A DNA stretch of 16,765 bases, taken from the NCBI GenBank assembly GCA_046756865.1, contig JBHHXE010000032.1, forward strand, positions 1 through 16,765. The letters are read 5' to 3'. How positions within the stretch are numbered: position 1 is the first letter of the stretch; each line of letters starts with the position of its first letter. The stretch is from DUAG01 sp046756865 (lineage in GTDB: Bacteria; Nitrospirota; Nitrospiria; SBBL01; JAADHI01). The notes beneath the pieces were generated by a model. That model had not been told where the DNA came from, made no database searches, and worked only from the letters and a program-made list of their open reading frames with translations. Shown here in pieces: positions 1 through 7,277 of the stretch. Both the position numbers and the translations under genes were made by a program.

Positions 1-35
1 GAGAATCCTCTTTGCTCTGCGACGGGGTTCTTCAA
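1..35. repeat. Copy 1 of a degenerate palindromic repeat upstream of bamA
   Basis: Bases 1-35 align without gaps to 2553-2587. The outer blocks are identical (agaatcctc at 2-10; cggggttcttcaa at 23-35) and the two copies have the same 12-base spacing between them. About 27 of 35 positions match. The arms are imperfectly complementary (agaa with ttct, cctc with gggg), so the element can fold, but more weakly than copy 2. The window edge may cut off its left end. It is probably one member of a dispersed intergenic family. Confidence 0.6.
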
Positions 36-41
36 ATTTTA

Positions 42-70
42 TTTACAATAACCCTTTAAAATGATAGCAT
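42..70 (+). promoter_or_regulatory. Possible sigma-70-type promoter for bamA
   Basis: TTTACA at 42-47 (5 of 6 to the -35 consensus) and TAGCAT at 65-70 (4 of 6 to the -10 consensus) are separated by 17 bases in an AT-rich stretch. Transcription would start near 77, giving a leader of about 28 bases that includes the ribosome binding site at 90-96. This is a pattern match only. Such matches arise by chance, and transcription could also enter from upstream genes outside the window. Confidence 0.3.
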
Positions 71-104
71 GTAAAGATTTTGAGTTTCGAGAAAGGCTGT
101 TGCA

Positions 105-2417
105 TTGACGAAGTATTTTAACCTTTTCTCTCTTCTGCTCTTCATCGGTGCCTTCATCTGTGCAACCTTTTCCCCGGGTGCTTTTGCGCAAGAAAAAGAG
201 ATCCGAATCAAGCTGATAGAGGTGAAGGGAAACGATAAGATAGACAGAACAACGATCCTATCCCGGCTCTCTCTTCAGGAAGGAGATATCTTTTCTCCTG
301 AAAGCGTCAAAGAAGATGTGGCCCGGATCTACCAGTTGGGATTCTTTGACCGTGTCGAGGTTGAGTCCGAGGGGCTCGAAGGGGGAATTGCCCTCCTCTT
401 CCTCGTTCGGGAAAAACCCTTTCTCGTTGATGTGGTTTATGAAGGGAACGAGAACATTGGTCAGGAACAGCTTGAGGAAAAAGTCCCTATTCGTACAGAG
501 ACCTTTATAGACGCGGAGAAGGTTCGGTCTTATGTCCGGAAGATTAAGGCCGTATATGAATCTGAGGCCTATTTTAACGCCACGGTTACCCCGGTGACTC
601 AAATTCTGGCGAACAATCAGGCCGTACTGACTTTTCTCATCGAGGAAGGGACACAGGCCTATATCCGGGAGATTCGTTTTGAAGGGAATAAGGCCTTTAA
701 GGAGAAGGCCCTGAAAAAAGTGATGGAATCCTCAACTTACTTTTGGCTAACCTCCTGGTTGACAGAATCGGGGCGTTACAAGAAGGAATCTCTTGAGGCT
801 GATGTGGAGCGGGTGAGAGAGCATTATGCAAATCATGGCTATCTTCAGGTTCAGTTGGAAGTCCCCCAGGTTGTATTGAGCGATGACAATGAATGGTTTG
901 ACATAACGGTTCCAGTCATAGAAGGGGAGCAGTTTACGGTTGGGAATATCGATTATGAAGGAAGCGCCGTATTAGAAAAGGAGGACTTGATTGAAAAGAC
1001 GGTGACAACGGAGGGGGAAATCTTTAACCGGGGACAGCTCCGCCAGGATATTATGGGCATGGTCGATCTCTTTGGTGAAAAAGGCTATATTTACGCAAAT
1101 GTTGTCCCGCAGTTAAATGTCCGCCAGGAGGAAAATATTGTTGATATTACCTTCAGGGTGAACGAAGGGAACCGCGCGAAGGTTCGGGAGATCCATATCT
1201 CTGGAAATAATAAAACCCGGGATAAAGTTATCCGGAGAGAAATCCGGGTCAACGAGCAGGAGATGGTCAACACCAAATTACTGCGGCGGAGTTTTCAGCG
1301 TCTGCAAAATTTAAATTTCTTTGAGAACGTTGAAATTGTTCCAAAACAGATTGAGCCGGGTTGGGTCGACCTTGATGTTACCGTGAAAGAGAAGCCGACG
1401 GGGACCTTCAGTGTAGGAGGCGGATACAGCTCGGTGGACCGTTTCATTGCCACGATGGATGTGACGATGGGCAACTTTATGGGTAAGGGACAACTCTTAC
1501 GGGTTAAAGTTGATACGGGGAAAAGAAGGACGACCTATCGTTTAACCTTCCGTGAGCCTTATCTCTTTGATCGGGATCTTTCAGGGACGATCGACCTCTT
1601 TAACCAGGAGAGGAGCAGCCTAGGCCCCTACAAGGAAAAGAGAGTTGGGGGGAATATCATCCTGGGACGGTCGTTTGGCGAATACGTCAGGTCTAGTATT
1701 AGCTATACTGCAGAAGAGTTAGAGGTCTCTGATCTGCAACTCCTTCCTGATGGCAGTGTCGACCCGGTCGTCCCCTTACAGGTCCAGGAGCAGGCCTTGT
1801 TGGGGAAGACCCTGACCAGCGCGGTCGGGTTTTCTCTGACACGGGATACCAGGGATATCACCTTCGACCCGAAAAGCGGGGCACGAAATTCGCTCACCCT
1901 GGAATATGCCGGAACCTTTCTCGGAGGAGATAATGCCTACCTTAAGATTATCGGAGACTCAAGCCGGTTCTTCCCGGTCTGGTGGGATCATATCTTTTCT
2001 CTTCATGGCCGTATCGGCTATGCCAGTGGAATTGACGGCAAGGTTCTTCCAGTGGGAGAACGGTTTTTTACCGGGGGGATCAACACGGTTCGAGGGTTTC
2101 AATTCGGGAAGGCCGGACCCCTCGTTCCTGAGACGGGAGAGATCCTGGGAGGGAATAAAGTCCTCTTCTTTAATGTCGAGTATCTGATTCCTATTGTGAA
2201 AGAAGCACAAATCAAGGGACTTCTTTTTTATGATTATGGTGCTGCTTTTGATGATGACGAACTGATTCACGCTTCTGCAATGAGGAAATCCGCAGGCTTT
2301 GGTCTGCGCTGGATCTCCCCCGTCGGACCACTCCGTCTGGAGTGGGGCTGGAATCTGAGCCCCAAACCGGGAGAGCCTGGTCGTGAGGTGGAATTCTCAA
2401 TCGGGACGCTTTTTTAA
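105..2417 (+). CDS. bamA: Outer membrane protein assembly factor BamA
   Basis: BamA is the core of the BAM complex, which folds and inserts beta-barrel proteins into the outer membrane. The 770-residue product starts with a signal peptide (hydrophobic core, likely cleaved after GAFA at residue 28). About 400 residues with the repeating pattern of POTRA domains follow (for example VRKIKAVYESEAYFNATV near 143 and REIRFEGN near 188). The C-terminal part, from about residue 430, is a beta-barrel. The diagnostic barrel-loop motif VRGF is at 662-665, and the protein ends in Phe within an outer-membrane C-terminal signal (VEFSIGTLF). Length fits the family (E. coli about 810). The start is TTG, chosen because AGAAAGG at 90-96 lies 8 bases upstream and the signal peptide follows directly. 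skp is next downstream, as in many Gram-negatives. The family assignment is secure; Bam lipoprotein partners are not in the window. Confidence 0.97.
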   Translation: MTKYFNLFSLLLFIGAFICATFSPGAFAQEKEIRIKLIEVKGNDKIDRTTILSRLSLQEGDIFSPESVKEDVARIYQLGFFDRVEVESEGLEGGIALLFLVREKPFLVDVVYEGNENIGQEQLEEKVPIRTETFIDAEKVRSYVRKIKAVYESEAYFNATVTPVTQILANNQAVLTFLIEEGTQAYIREIRFEGNKAFKEKALKKVMESSTYFWLTSWLTESGRYKKESLEADVERVREHYANHGYLQVQLEVPQVVLSDDNEWFDITVPVIEGEQFTVGNIDYEGSAVLEKEDLIEKTVTTEGEIFNRGQLRQDIMGMVDLFGEKGYIYANVVPQLNVRQEENIVDITFRVNEGNRAKVREIHISGNNKTRDKVIRREIRVNEQEMVNTKLLRRSFQRLQNLNFFENVEIVPKQIEPGWVDLDVTVKEKPTGTFSVGGGYSSVDRFIATMDVTMGNFMGKGQLLRVKVDTGKRRTTYRLTFREPYLFDRDLSGTIDLFNQERSSLGPYKEKRVGGNIILGRSFGEYVRSSISYTAEELEVSDLQLLPDGSVDPVVPLQVQEQALLGKTLTSAVGFSLTRDTRDITFDPKSGARNSLTLEYAGTFLGGDNAYLKIIGDSSRFFPVWWDHIFSLHGRIGYASGIDGKVLPVGERFFTGGINTVRGFQFGKAGPLVPETGEILGGNKVLFFNVEYLIPIVKEAQIKGLLFYDYGAAFDDDELIHASAMRKSAGFGLRWISPVGPLRLEWGWNLSPKPGEPGREVEFSIGTLF

Positions 2418-2527
2418 GCTGCGAAATGGAGAAAATGATTGAAGCCTTGATAAGTCTGGGTTGAACACGCACAGCGAGCGCAATCCTTGCCTCTCCGGGG
2501 CAGGTGAGTGAGCGGATAATAAGAGAA

Positions 2528-2560
2528 GGGTTCTTGAATGCCTTTCGGGTCGAAGAATCC
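2528..2560 (+). promoter_or_regulatory. Alternative hairpin competing with the bamA-skp stem-loop
   Basis: gggttctt at 2528-2535 can pair with aagaatcc at 2553-2560 (8 pairs, one G-U) around a 17-base loop. The right arm is also the left arm of the stronger hairpin at 2552-2585, so the two folds exclude each other in RNA. This is seen by eye only. A regulatory role, such as attenuation between bamA and skp, is inference. Confidence 0.3.
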
Positions 2561-2585
2561 TCGCCAATTTGCGGCGGGGTTCTTC
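2552..2585 (+). repeat. Copy 2 of the palindromic repeat: strong stem-loop between bamA and skp
   Basis: gaagaa (2552-2557) pairs with ttcttc (2580-2585). After a bulged t, cctcgcc (2559-2565) pairs with ggcgggg (2573-2579), leaving a 7-base loop. That gives 13 pairs, one of them G-U. No real T-run follows (aattgttcac), so it is not a canonical intrinsic terminator. It aligns to 1-35. It could be a dispersed REP-like element, a partial terminator or a processing and stability element that sets skp-lpx expression relative to bamA. Confidence 0.65.
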
Positions 2586-2627
2586 AATTGTTCACATAAG
2601 GAAATTTGTTTGAAACTTGGAGGAAAC

Positions 2628-3155
2628 ATGAGAAAGAGATTATTGGTCCTGGTGATTGTTTTATTTTCACTTCAATCTGGAGCGGTCTTTGCCGATTCGC
2701 CCAAAATTGGGTTCGTGAACGCGCAAAAGGTGCTGGAAGTTTCAGAAGAGGGGAAGCGCGTCCAGAAAAAAATGGAAGAGTATGTCCTCACCCGTCAAAA
2801 AGTGATCGAACTTGAAGAGAAAGAGTTAAGGCAGCTTGAAGAAGAGTTGTCCCGGCAGGGATCGCTCCTTTCCCCGGAAGCCAAAAGACTGAAACAGTCG
2901 GAGTTCCAGGGGAAACTGGTTGAATACCAGAAAAAGGCCAGAGAGCTGAATAAAGAGGTGCAGGACAAGAAATTCGAATCGCTCAGAAATTTTAATAAAA
3001 AACTGGAGCAGGCGATTAAAGAGATTGCGGAAAAGGACGGGTATCTTATGGTCCTTGATAAAGAAAACGAAGGTGGGTCCGTCCTCTATTCTAGTAAATC
3101 GAATGATATTACAGACCGGGTAATGAAACAGCTCAATAGCAATACGAAAAAATAG
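2628..3155 (+). CDS. skp: Periplasmic chaperone Skp/OmpH family
   Basis: Skp holds unfolded outer-membrane proteins in the periplasm and passes them to the BAM complex. The 175-residue product has a signal peptide (hydrophobic core; cleavage likely after AVFA at residue 22) and the family's N-terminal strand KIGFVNAQKVLE. A long charged, helical coiled-coil stretch (about residues 45-130, rich in K, E and Q) forms the tentacles, and a C-terminal beta part carries LYSSKSNDITDRVM. E. coli Skp is 161 residues. The start is ATG with GGAGG at 2619-2623, 4 bases upstream. The frame is open back to an ATG at 2538, but that would bury the signal peptide behind 30 residues, so it is rejected. The gene sits between bamA and lpxD, the classic location. 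Confidence 0.95.
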   Translation: MRKRLLVLVIVLFSLQSGAVFADSPKIGFVNAQKVLEVSEEGKRVQKKMEEYVLTRQKVIELEEKELRQLEEELSRQGSLLSPEAKRLKQSEFQGKLVEYQKKARELNKEVQDKKFESLRNFNKKLEQAIKEIAEKDGYLMVLDKENEGGSVLYSSKSNDITDRVMKQLNSNTKK

Positions 3156-3198
3156 GCTGTGACGAATCTTCTTTTCCCGGTCAAGGTCTAAAACGACG

Positions 3199-4254
3199 AT
3201 GGAAATGTCCCTGAGTGAAATAGCCAGGATGCTGGATGGCCGAGTCATCGGCGACCCTCACCTCAGAATTACAGGTGTTTCTGCGATCGAAGAAGCAAAG
3301 CCAGGCGATATCACCTTCATTTCCAATCCTAAGTACCGGTCTCGGGCTGTTTCAACGCGGGCCTCCGCCCTGATCATTCCGAAAGAAATAAAGGGGCTTC
3401 CGGCTTCGCTTCTCCTGGTTGAGAACCCCTATTATGCCTTTGCGCAGCTTCTGGCCACTTTCCATCCTACCCCGCCTCATACTGGCGGTATTGATTCAAA
3501 AGTTTCGATCGGGAAGGATGTTATCCTCGGCGAGGAAGTTTCTCTCGGCCCCTTCGTCACCCTGGAAGACGGCGTAAAGGTTGGAAGAGGTGTACGGATG
3601 GGCCCTGGTGTTTATGTCGGTGCAGGAAGCGAAGTCGGGGATGATTCTCTGATCTATCCGAATGTGACGCTTCGGGAGGGTGTGAAGATCGGGAAACGTG
3701 TCATTATCCACTGCGGGACAGTGGTCGGAAGTGATGGTTTCGGTTTTGTCCCACACCAAGGGAGGCATTTCAAAATTCCCCAGGTAGGCGGAGTCATCGT
3801 GGAGGATGATGTTGAACTGGGTGCCAACGTGACGGTTGACCGGGCGACGATGGGGAATACGGTGATCGGAAGAGGGACCAAGGTTGATAACCTGGTGCAG
3901 ATTGGACACAACGTTGTTATCGGAGAAAATACCATTCTTGTTTCCCAGGTCGGCATTTCAGGCAGCGTTGAAATTGGACGGCATGTGACCCTGGCGGGAC
4001 AAGTTGGCGTTGTCGGCCATTTGAAGGTCGGGGATCGTGTCGTCGTCGGTGCAAAATCGGGTATCACAAAGGATATTCCGCCCGGGAAGACGGTTTCCGG
4101 TTTCCCCCCAGTCCCGCATAAGGCCTGGTTGAAATCGCAGGCAGTTTTCCGGAAGCTTCCGGAGTTGAAAGATCAGCTTAGAGCACTCGAGGAAAAAATC
4201 ATTCAGATTGAAAAAAGACTTTCTCAAACTGGTCAAAAAGAAAGGATCCGATAA
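3199..4254 (+). CDS. lpxD: UDP-3-O-(3-hydroxyacyl)glucosamine N-acyltransferase LpxD
   Basis: LpxD adds the second 3-hydroxyacyl chain, from acyl-ACP, to the 2-amino group of UDP-3-O-acylglucosamine in the cytoplasm. The 351-residue product (E. coli 341) has the N-terminal uridine-binding domain (ITGVSAIEEAKPGDITFISN, residues 24-43). A left-handed beta-helix of hexapeptide repeats runs over about 98-300. The C-terminal helix ends in a charged coiled coil (residues 322-345). The catalytic His is H237 in NLVQIGHNV, matching E. coli H239. The ATG at 3199 has a weak upstream site (AAGG, 3183-3186) and a second in-frame ATG follows at 3205. Its stop abuts the fabZ ATG. The neighbouring fabZ-lpxA order supports the call. 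Confidence 0.96.
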   Translation: MEMSLSEIARMLDGRVIGDPHLRITGVSAIEEAKPGDITFISNPKYRSRAVSTRASALIIPKEIKGLPASLLLVENPYYAFAQLLATFHPTPPHTGGIDSKVSIGKDVILGEEVSLGPFVTLEDGVKVGRGVRMGPGVYVGAGSEVGDDSLIYPNVTLREGVKIGKRVIIHCGTVVGSDGFGFVPHQGRHFKIPQVGGVIVEDDVELGANVTVDRATMGNTVIGRGTKVDNLVQIGHNVVIGENTILVSQVGISGSVEIGRHVTLAGQVGVVGHLKVGDRVVVGAKSGITKDIPPGKTVSGFPPVPHKAWLKSQAVFRKLPELKDQLRALEEKIIQIEKRLSQTGQKERIR

Positions 4255-4692
4255 ATGGATATTCAGGAGATCTCAGCGATACTTCCGCATCGCTACCCTT
4301 TTCTTCTGGTCGATCGAATTTTGGAGATCGATCCGGGAAAGAAGATCGTAGGACAGAAAAATGTCTCGGTAAATGAACCTTTTTTTCAAGGCCATTTCCC
4401 AGGGCATCCGATCATGCCGGGTGTTTTGATAATTGAGTCCATGGCCCAAGTCGGGGGCGTCCTGTACAAGCATGCAAAGGATTCCGAAGATAAATTGGTC
4501 ATACTGCTGGGTATTGATAAGGCTAAGTTTAGAAAGCAGGTTATTCCGGGGGATCAGCTTCGGATTGAAGTGTCCGTGCTCCATGAGCGGTCGCCCTTTT
4601 GCCGTTTGAAAGGGATGGCTTTTGTAGAGGGGAAACTGGTTGCTGAGGCGGAGATGAAGGCCATGCTGGATCCAGGAGAATCGGGAAAATGA
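4255..4692 (+). CDS. fabZ: 3-hydroxyacyl-ACP dehydratase FabZ
   Basis: FabZ dehydrates 3-hydroxyacyl-ACP in fatty acid elongation. It competes with LpxA and LpxD for the same 3-hydroxyacyl-ACP pool, which explains its place among the lpx genes. The 145-residue product is a single hot-dog domain. The signature GHFPGHPIMPGV carries the catalytic His (H47), and the catalytic Glu is E61 in IIESMAQ; the spacing of 14 matches known FabZ enzymes. PHRYPFLLVDR at residues 11-21 is also typical. The ATG immediately follows the lpxD stop, with AAAGGA at 4241-4246 inside lpxD as its ribosome binding site. Its end overlaps the lpxA start by 4 bases (ATGA). Confidence 0.97.
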   Translation: MDIQEISAILPHRYPFLLVDRILEIDPGKKIVGQKNVSVNEPFFQGHFPGHPIMPGVLIIESMAQVGGVLYKHAKDSEDKLVILLGIDKAKFRKQVIPGDQLRIEVSVLHERSPFCRLKGMAFVEGKLVAEAEMKAMLDPGESGK

Positions 4693-5462
4693 AAATTCAT
4701 CCAAGCGCAATCATTCATCCAAAGGCCGAGTTGGATTCCACCGTTGAGGTAGGGCCCTATGCTGTGATTGGAGAGCATGTCCGTGCCGGGAAGGGGGTGA
4801 AAATCCGTTCCCATGTTGTTATTGACGGCAGGACAGAGATTGGAGAAAATTGTGTCTTTTTCCCCTTTTCCTCGATCGGAATGGGACCGCAGGATTTAAA
4901 ATACAAGGGGGGGGAGACCCGCCTCCTGATTGGGAAAAATAATACCTTTAGGGAGTATGTTACCCTGAATCTCGGGACCGAACATGGTACGGGTAAAACC
5001 GTGATTGGGCAGGATAATTTTTTTATGGCATATGTTCATGTCGCACATGATTGTGTTGTCGGAGACAAGGTTGTCATGGCCAATGCCGCGACCCTGGCAG
5101 GGCATATCACCATCGGAGATCATGCCATTCTGGGAGGCCTGGTCGGGGTGCATCAATTTGTCAAGATCGGATCTTATGCCCTTGTGGGGGGCTGTTCCGC
5201 CGTTGCACAGGACGTCCCTCCCTTTGTGAGTGTCGCGGGAAACCGCACAAAGCTCTATGGTTTGAACCTGGTGGGCTTAAAACGTCATCATTTTTCAAAA
5301 GAAAGAATAGATGCCTTGAAAGGGGCCTACCGGCTTTTGTTCCGATCGAAGCTGACAATGCGTGAAGCCATTAAGCAGGCACGGAATAAATGGGGAGATA
5401 TCGCTGATGTCGAAGAGTTTGTCTCTTTTGTAGAAAATGCAAAAAGAGGCATTTGTCGATGA
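4689..5462 (+). CDS. lpxA: Acyl-ACP--UDP-N-acetylglucosamine O-acyltransferase LpxA
   Basis: LpxA starts lipid A synthesis by moving a 3-hydroxyacyl chain from ACP to position 3 of UDP-GlcNAc. The 257-residue product (E. coli 262) is a hexapeptide-repeat beta-helix (about residues 2-185) with a C-terminal helical domain. Aligning by hand to E. coli, the catalytic His is H120 (VHVAHDC). H117, H139 and H155 are kept, K71 and R199 match E. coli K76 and R204, and the chain-length ruler position (E. coli G173) is Gly168. The E. coli His99-Arg100 pair reads Asn94-Leu95 here (TLNLGT). The start ATG overlaps the fabZ stop, with AGGAG at 4674-4678. The stop overlaps the lpxI ATG by 4 bases. Confidence 0.96.
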   Translation: MKIHPSAIIHPKAELDSTVEVGPYAVIGEHVRAGKGVKIRSHVVIDGRTEIGENCVFFPFSSIGMGPQDLKYKGGETRLLIGKNNTFREYVTLNLGTEHGTGKTVIGQDNFFMAYVHVAHDCVVGDKVVMANAATLAGHITIGDHAILGGLVGVHQFVKIGSYALVGGCSAVAQDVPPFVSVAGNRTKLYGLNLVGLKRHHFSKERIDALKGAYRLLFRSKLTMREAIKQARNKWGDIADVEEFVSFVENAKRGICR

Positions 5463-6298
5463 ATGCGACCCAGATTCAGTCAGAACAGGACAAGATCGGG
5501 CTGATTGCAGGAAACGGCGTCTTTCCGCTTGTTTTTGCGGAGACTGCACGGGAGAGGGGCCTCTCCGTCATTGCCGTTGCCCATACGGGGGAAACAGAGC
5601 CTTCACTTTCGGAAAAGGTGGACGATATCCTATGGATCCGAGTGGGTCAAATCGGCAAGTTGATTTCATATTTCAAAAAGTCAGGGGTATCGAATGCCGT
5701 CATGGCAGGCGGCATTCGGAAAACCCGTCTCTTTGAGACCCGGCCGGATTTGCGCGCGCTCTCACTCCTGTCCCGATTAAAAGAGAAAAAGGACGATGTC
5801 CTGCTCAGGGCCGTGGCAGGAGAACTTGAAAGGGAGAATATCAATATCAAAGATTCTACGGCCTACCTCACCCCTCTTCTAGCGAATGAGGGCGAACTCA
5901 CCCGTCCCATTAAAAAAAGTGAAAACGAAGATATTCGCTGGGGGTGGAAGTTGGCAAAGAAAGTCGGCCTGCTTGATATCGGACAATGTGTTGTTGTCCG
6001 GGACGGGGTGATCCTTGCTGTGGAGGCGATTGAAGGGACGGATGCAACCATTCTGCGCGGAGGAAAGCTGGGGAAGGAAAATGCGGTCGTTATTAAGGTC
6101 TGTAAACCGCAGCAGGACCTACGCTTTGATATCCCGACTGTTGGTCCGGAAACGATTCGGTCCATGAAAGAGGCGAAGGCTTCTGTCCTTGCTCTCGAGT
6201 CGGGAAAAACGCTTATTCTGGAGAAAGACCGGTTTATACGGGATGCCAAAGCAGCGGGTATCGGCGTAGTCGGGTTTCTTGACACCTCGTTCCAGTAA
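5459..6298 (+). CDS. lpxI: UDP-2,3-diacylglucosamine pyrophosphatase LpxI (DUF1009)
   Basis: LpxI hydrolyses UDP-2,3-diacylglucosamine to lipid X (2,3-diacylglucosamine 1-phosphate) and UMP. It replaces LpxH in alphaproteobacteria and several other phyla. The 279-residue product has the N-terminal IGLIAGNGVFPLVFAETA (residues 13-30) and MAGGIRKTRLF (82-92). The C-terminal catalytic domain carries AVEAIEGTDATI, whose D195 corresponds to the essential Asp of Caulobacter LpxI. I chose the ATG at 5459, which overlaps the lpxA stop (ATGA) and has AGAGG at 5445-5449 nine bases upstream. An in-frame TTG at 5453 would leave only a 3-base spacer. Position between lpxA and lpxB agrees with the role. 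Confidence 0.93.
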   Translation: MNATQIQSEQDKIGLIAGNGVFPLVFAETARERGLSVIAVAHTGETEPSLSEKVDDILWIRVGQIGKLISYFKKSGVSNAVMAGGIRKTRLFETRPDLRALSLLSRLKEKKDDVLLRAVAGELERENINIKDSTAYLTPLLANEGELTRPIKKSENEDIRWGWKLAKKVGLLDIGQCVVVRDGVILAVEAIEGTDATILRGGKLGKENAVVIKVCKPQQDLRFDIPTVGPETIRSMKEAKASVLALESGKTLILEKDRFIRDAKAAGIGVVGFLDTSFQ

Positions 6299-6323
6299 TC
6301 ATTCGCCTGTGGGAATGTGATTT

Positions 6324-7277
6324 ATGGTGGAAAGGCAAAAATTAAGAGCAGCCGTTGTCGGTGTCGGGTCTCTTGGCCAGCATCACGCGCGGATCTATTC
6401 AGAGCTGGATCAGGTTGAATTGGTCGGCGTTGTTGACCAAAATACGGAGCAGGCGAAAAATATTGCCTCAAAACATCACTGTGAGGTTTTTCCCGATCTG
6501 GCATCTTTGTCCGGGAAAGTGGATGTGGCTAGTGTTGTCGTCCCGACGGAGGCGCATTGCGAGGTTTCTAAAAATCTTCTTGGAAATGGAATTGACATTC
6601 TCCTGGAAAAGCCGATGACGAAGACCGTGGAGGAGGCTGACCAGCTTCTTGAGCTTGCGGCACAAACCGGTCGGATACTTCAGGTGGGACATATAGAGCA
6701 ATTTAATTCTGGCGTTAAAAGGCTGAGAGCGTCTCTGGAGCGGGCCCATTTCATTGAGTGCCACCGAATGGGGCCCTTTGCGGCACGAGGGACCGATGTC
6801 CATGTCATTCTGGATCTCATGATCCATGATATCGATATTATCTTATCCCTGGTTGCTTCTGAAATTGTCGAGATTCGTGCCGTAGGCGTGCCTGTCCTAA
6901 CGCCTCAGATCGATATTGCAAATGTCCGTCTTGCTTTTGAAAACGGTTGTGTGGCCAACGTGACCGCCAGCCGCGTCTCTATGGAGAAGCTGCGGAAGAT
7001 CAGGATATTTCAGGCCGATTCCTATCTTTCTCTTGATTATATGAATCAGGAATTGGTTGTCGGCAAGCGCATTTTCCGGGAAGGGGAAGCCCCGAAGGTG
7101 AGCGTTGAAAAGATTAAGGTTGAGAAAGAGGAGCCTTTGAAGGCAGAGATTGAGGCCTTTATCCATGCCGTTCAGACCCGAAGTGTCCCGAAGGTATCCG
7201 GAGAGGCGGGCCGGAAAGCACTAGAGATCTCCCTCCGTATTGTAGAGATGATCCAAAAAGGGGGTCTGATTGGATGA
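6324..7277 (+). CDS. Gfo/Idh/MocA-family oxidoreductase, possibly a GnnA-like UDP-GlcNAc 3-dehydrogenase
   Basis: The 317-residue product has an N-terminal Rossmann domain (GVGSLG, residues 13-18, the NAD(P)-binding loop). It also has the family motif EKPMTKT (95-101), GHIEQFN (122-128) and the catalytic-region motif DLMIHDID (164-171). The C-terminal half is the alpha/beta substrate domain. This family oxidises sugar hydroxyls. A known member, GnnA of Acidithiobacillus ferrooxidans, oxidises the 3-OH of UDP-GlcNAc and is encoded between lpxA and lpxB together with the aminotransferase GnnB. The position here matches, but no aminotransferase is present. The substrate is therefore an inference from context. 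The ATG at 6324 has only a weak site (GGGA, 6311-6314). The stop overlaps the lpxB ATG by 4 bases, tying it to lipid A synthesis. Confidence 0.85.
   Translation: MVERQKLRAAVVGVGSLGQHHARIYSELDQVELVGVVDQNTEQAKNIASKHHCEVFPDLASLSGKVDVASVVVPTEAHCEVSKNLLGNGIDILLEKPMTKTVEEADQLLELAAQTGRILQVGHIEQFNSGVKRLRASLERAHFIECHRMGPFAARGTDVHVILDLMIHDIDIILSLVASEIVEIRAVGVPVLTPQIDIANVRLAFENGCVANVTASRVSMEKLRKIRIFQADSYLSLDYMNQELVVGKRIFREGEAPKVSVEKIKVEKEEPLKAEIEAFIHAVQTRSVPKVSGEAGRKALEISLRIVEMIQKGGLIG

Noticed and set aside
2487..2520. Possible promoter for skp with GATAAT at 2515-2520
   Set aside because: The -10 match is good, but the nearest TTG-type -35 (TTGCCT at 2487) is 22 bases away, too far for sigma-70.
2538..2627. 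Upstream ATG extending skp by 30 residues
   Set aside because: It would run through the stem-loop and place 30 residues before a clear signal peptide. The ATG at 2628 has GGAGG at the right distance.
3496..4067. Two overlapping 137-codon minus-strand frames within lpxD
   Set aside because: They mirror the regular Gly/Val/Ile codons of the LpxD hexapeptide repeats, which tend to keep the opposite frames open. No ribosome binding site or family match was seen.
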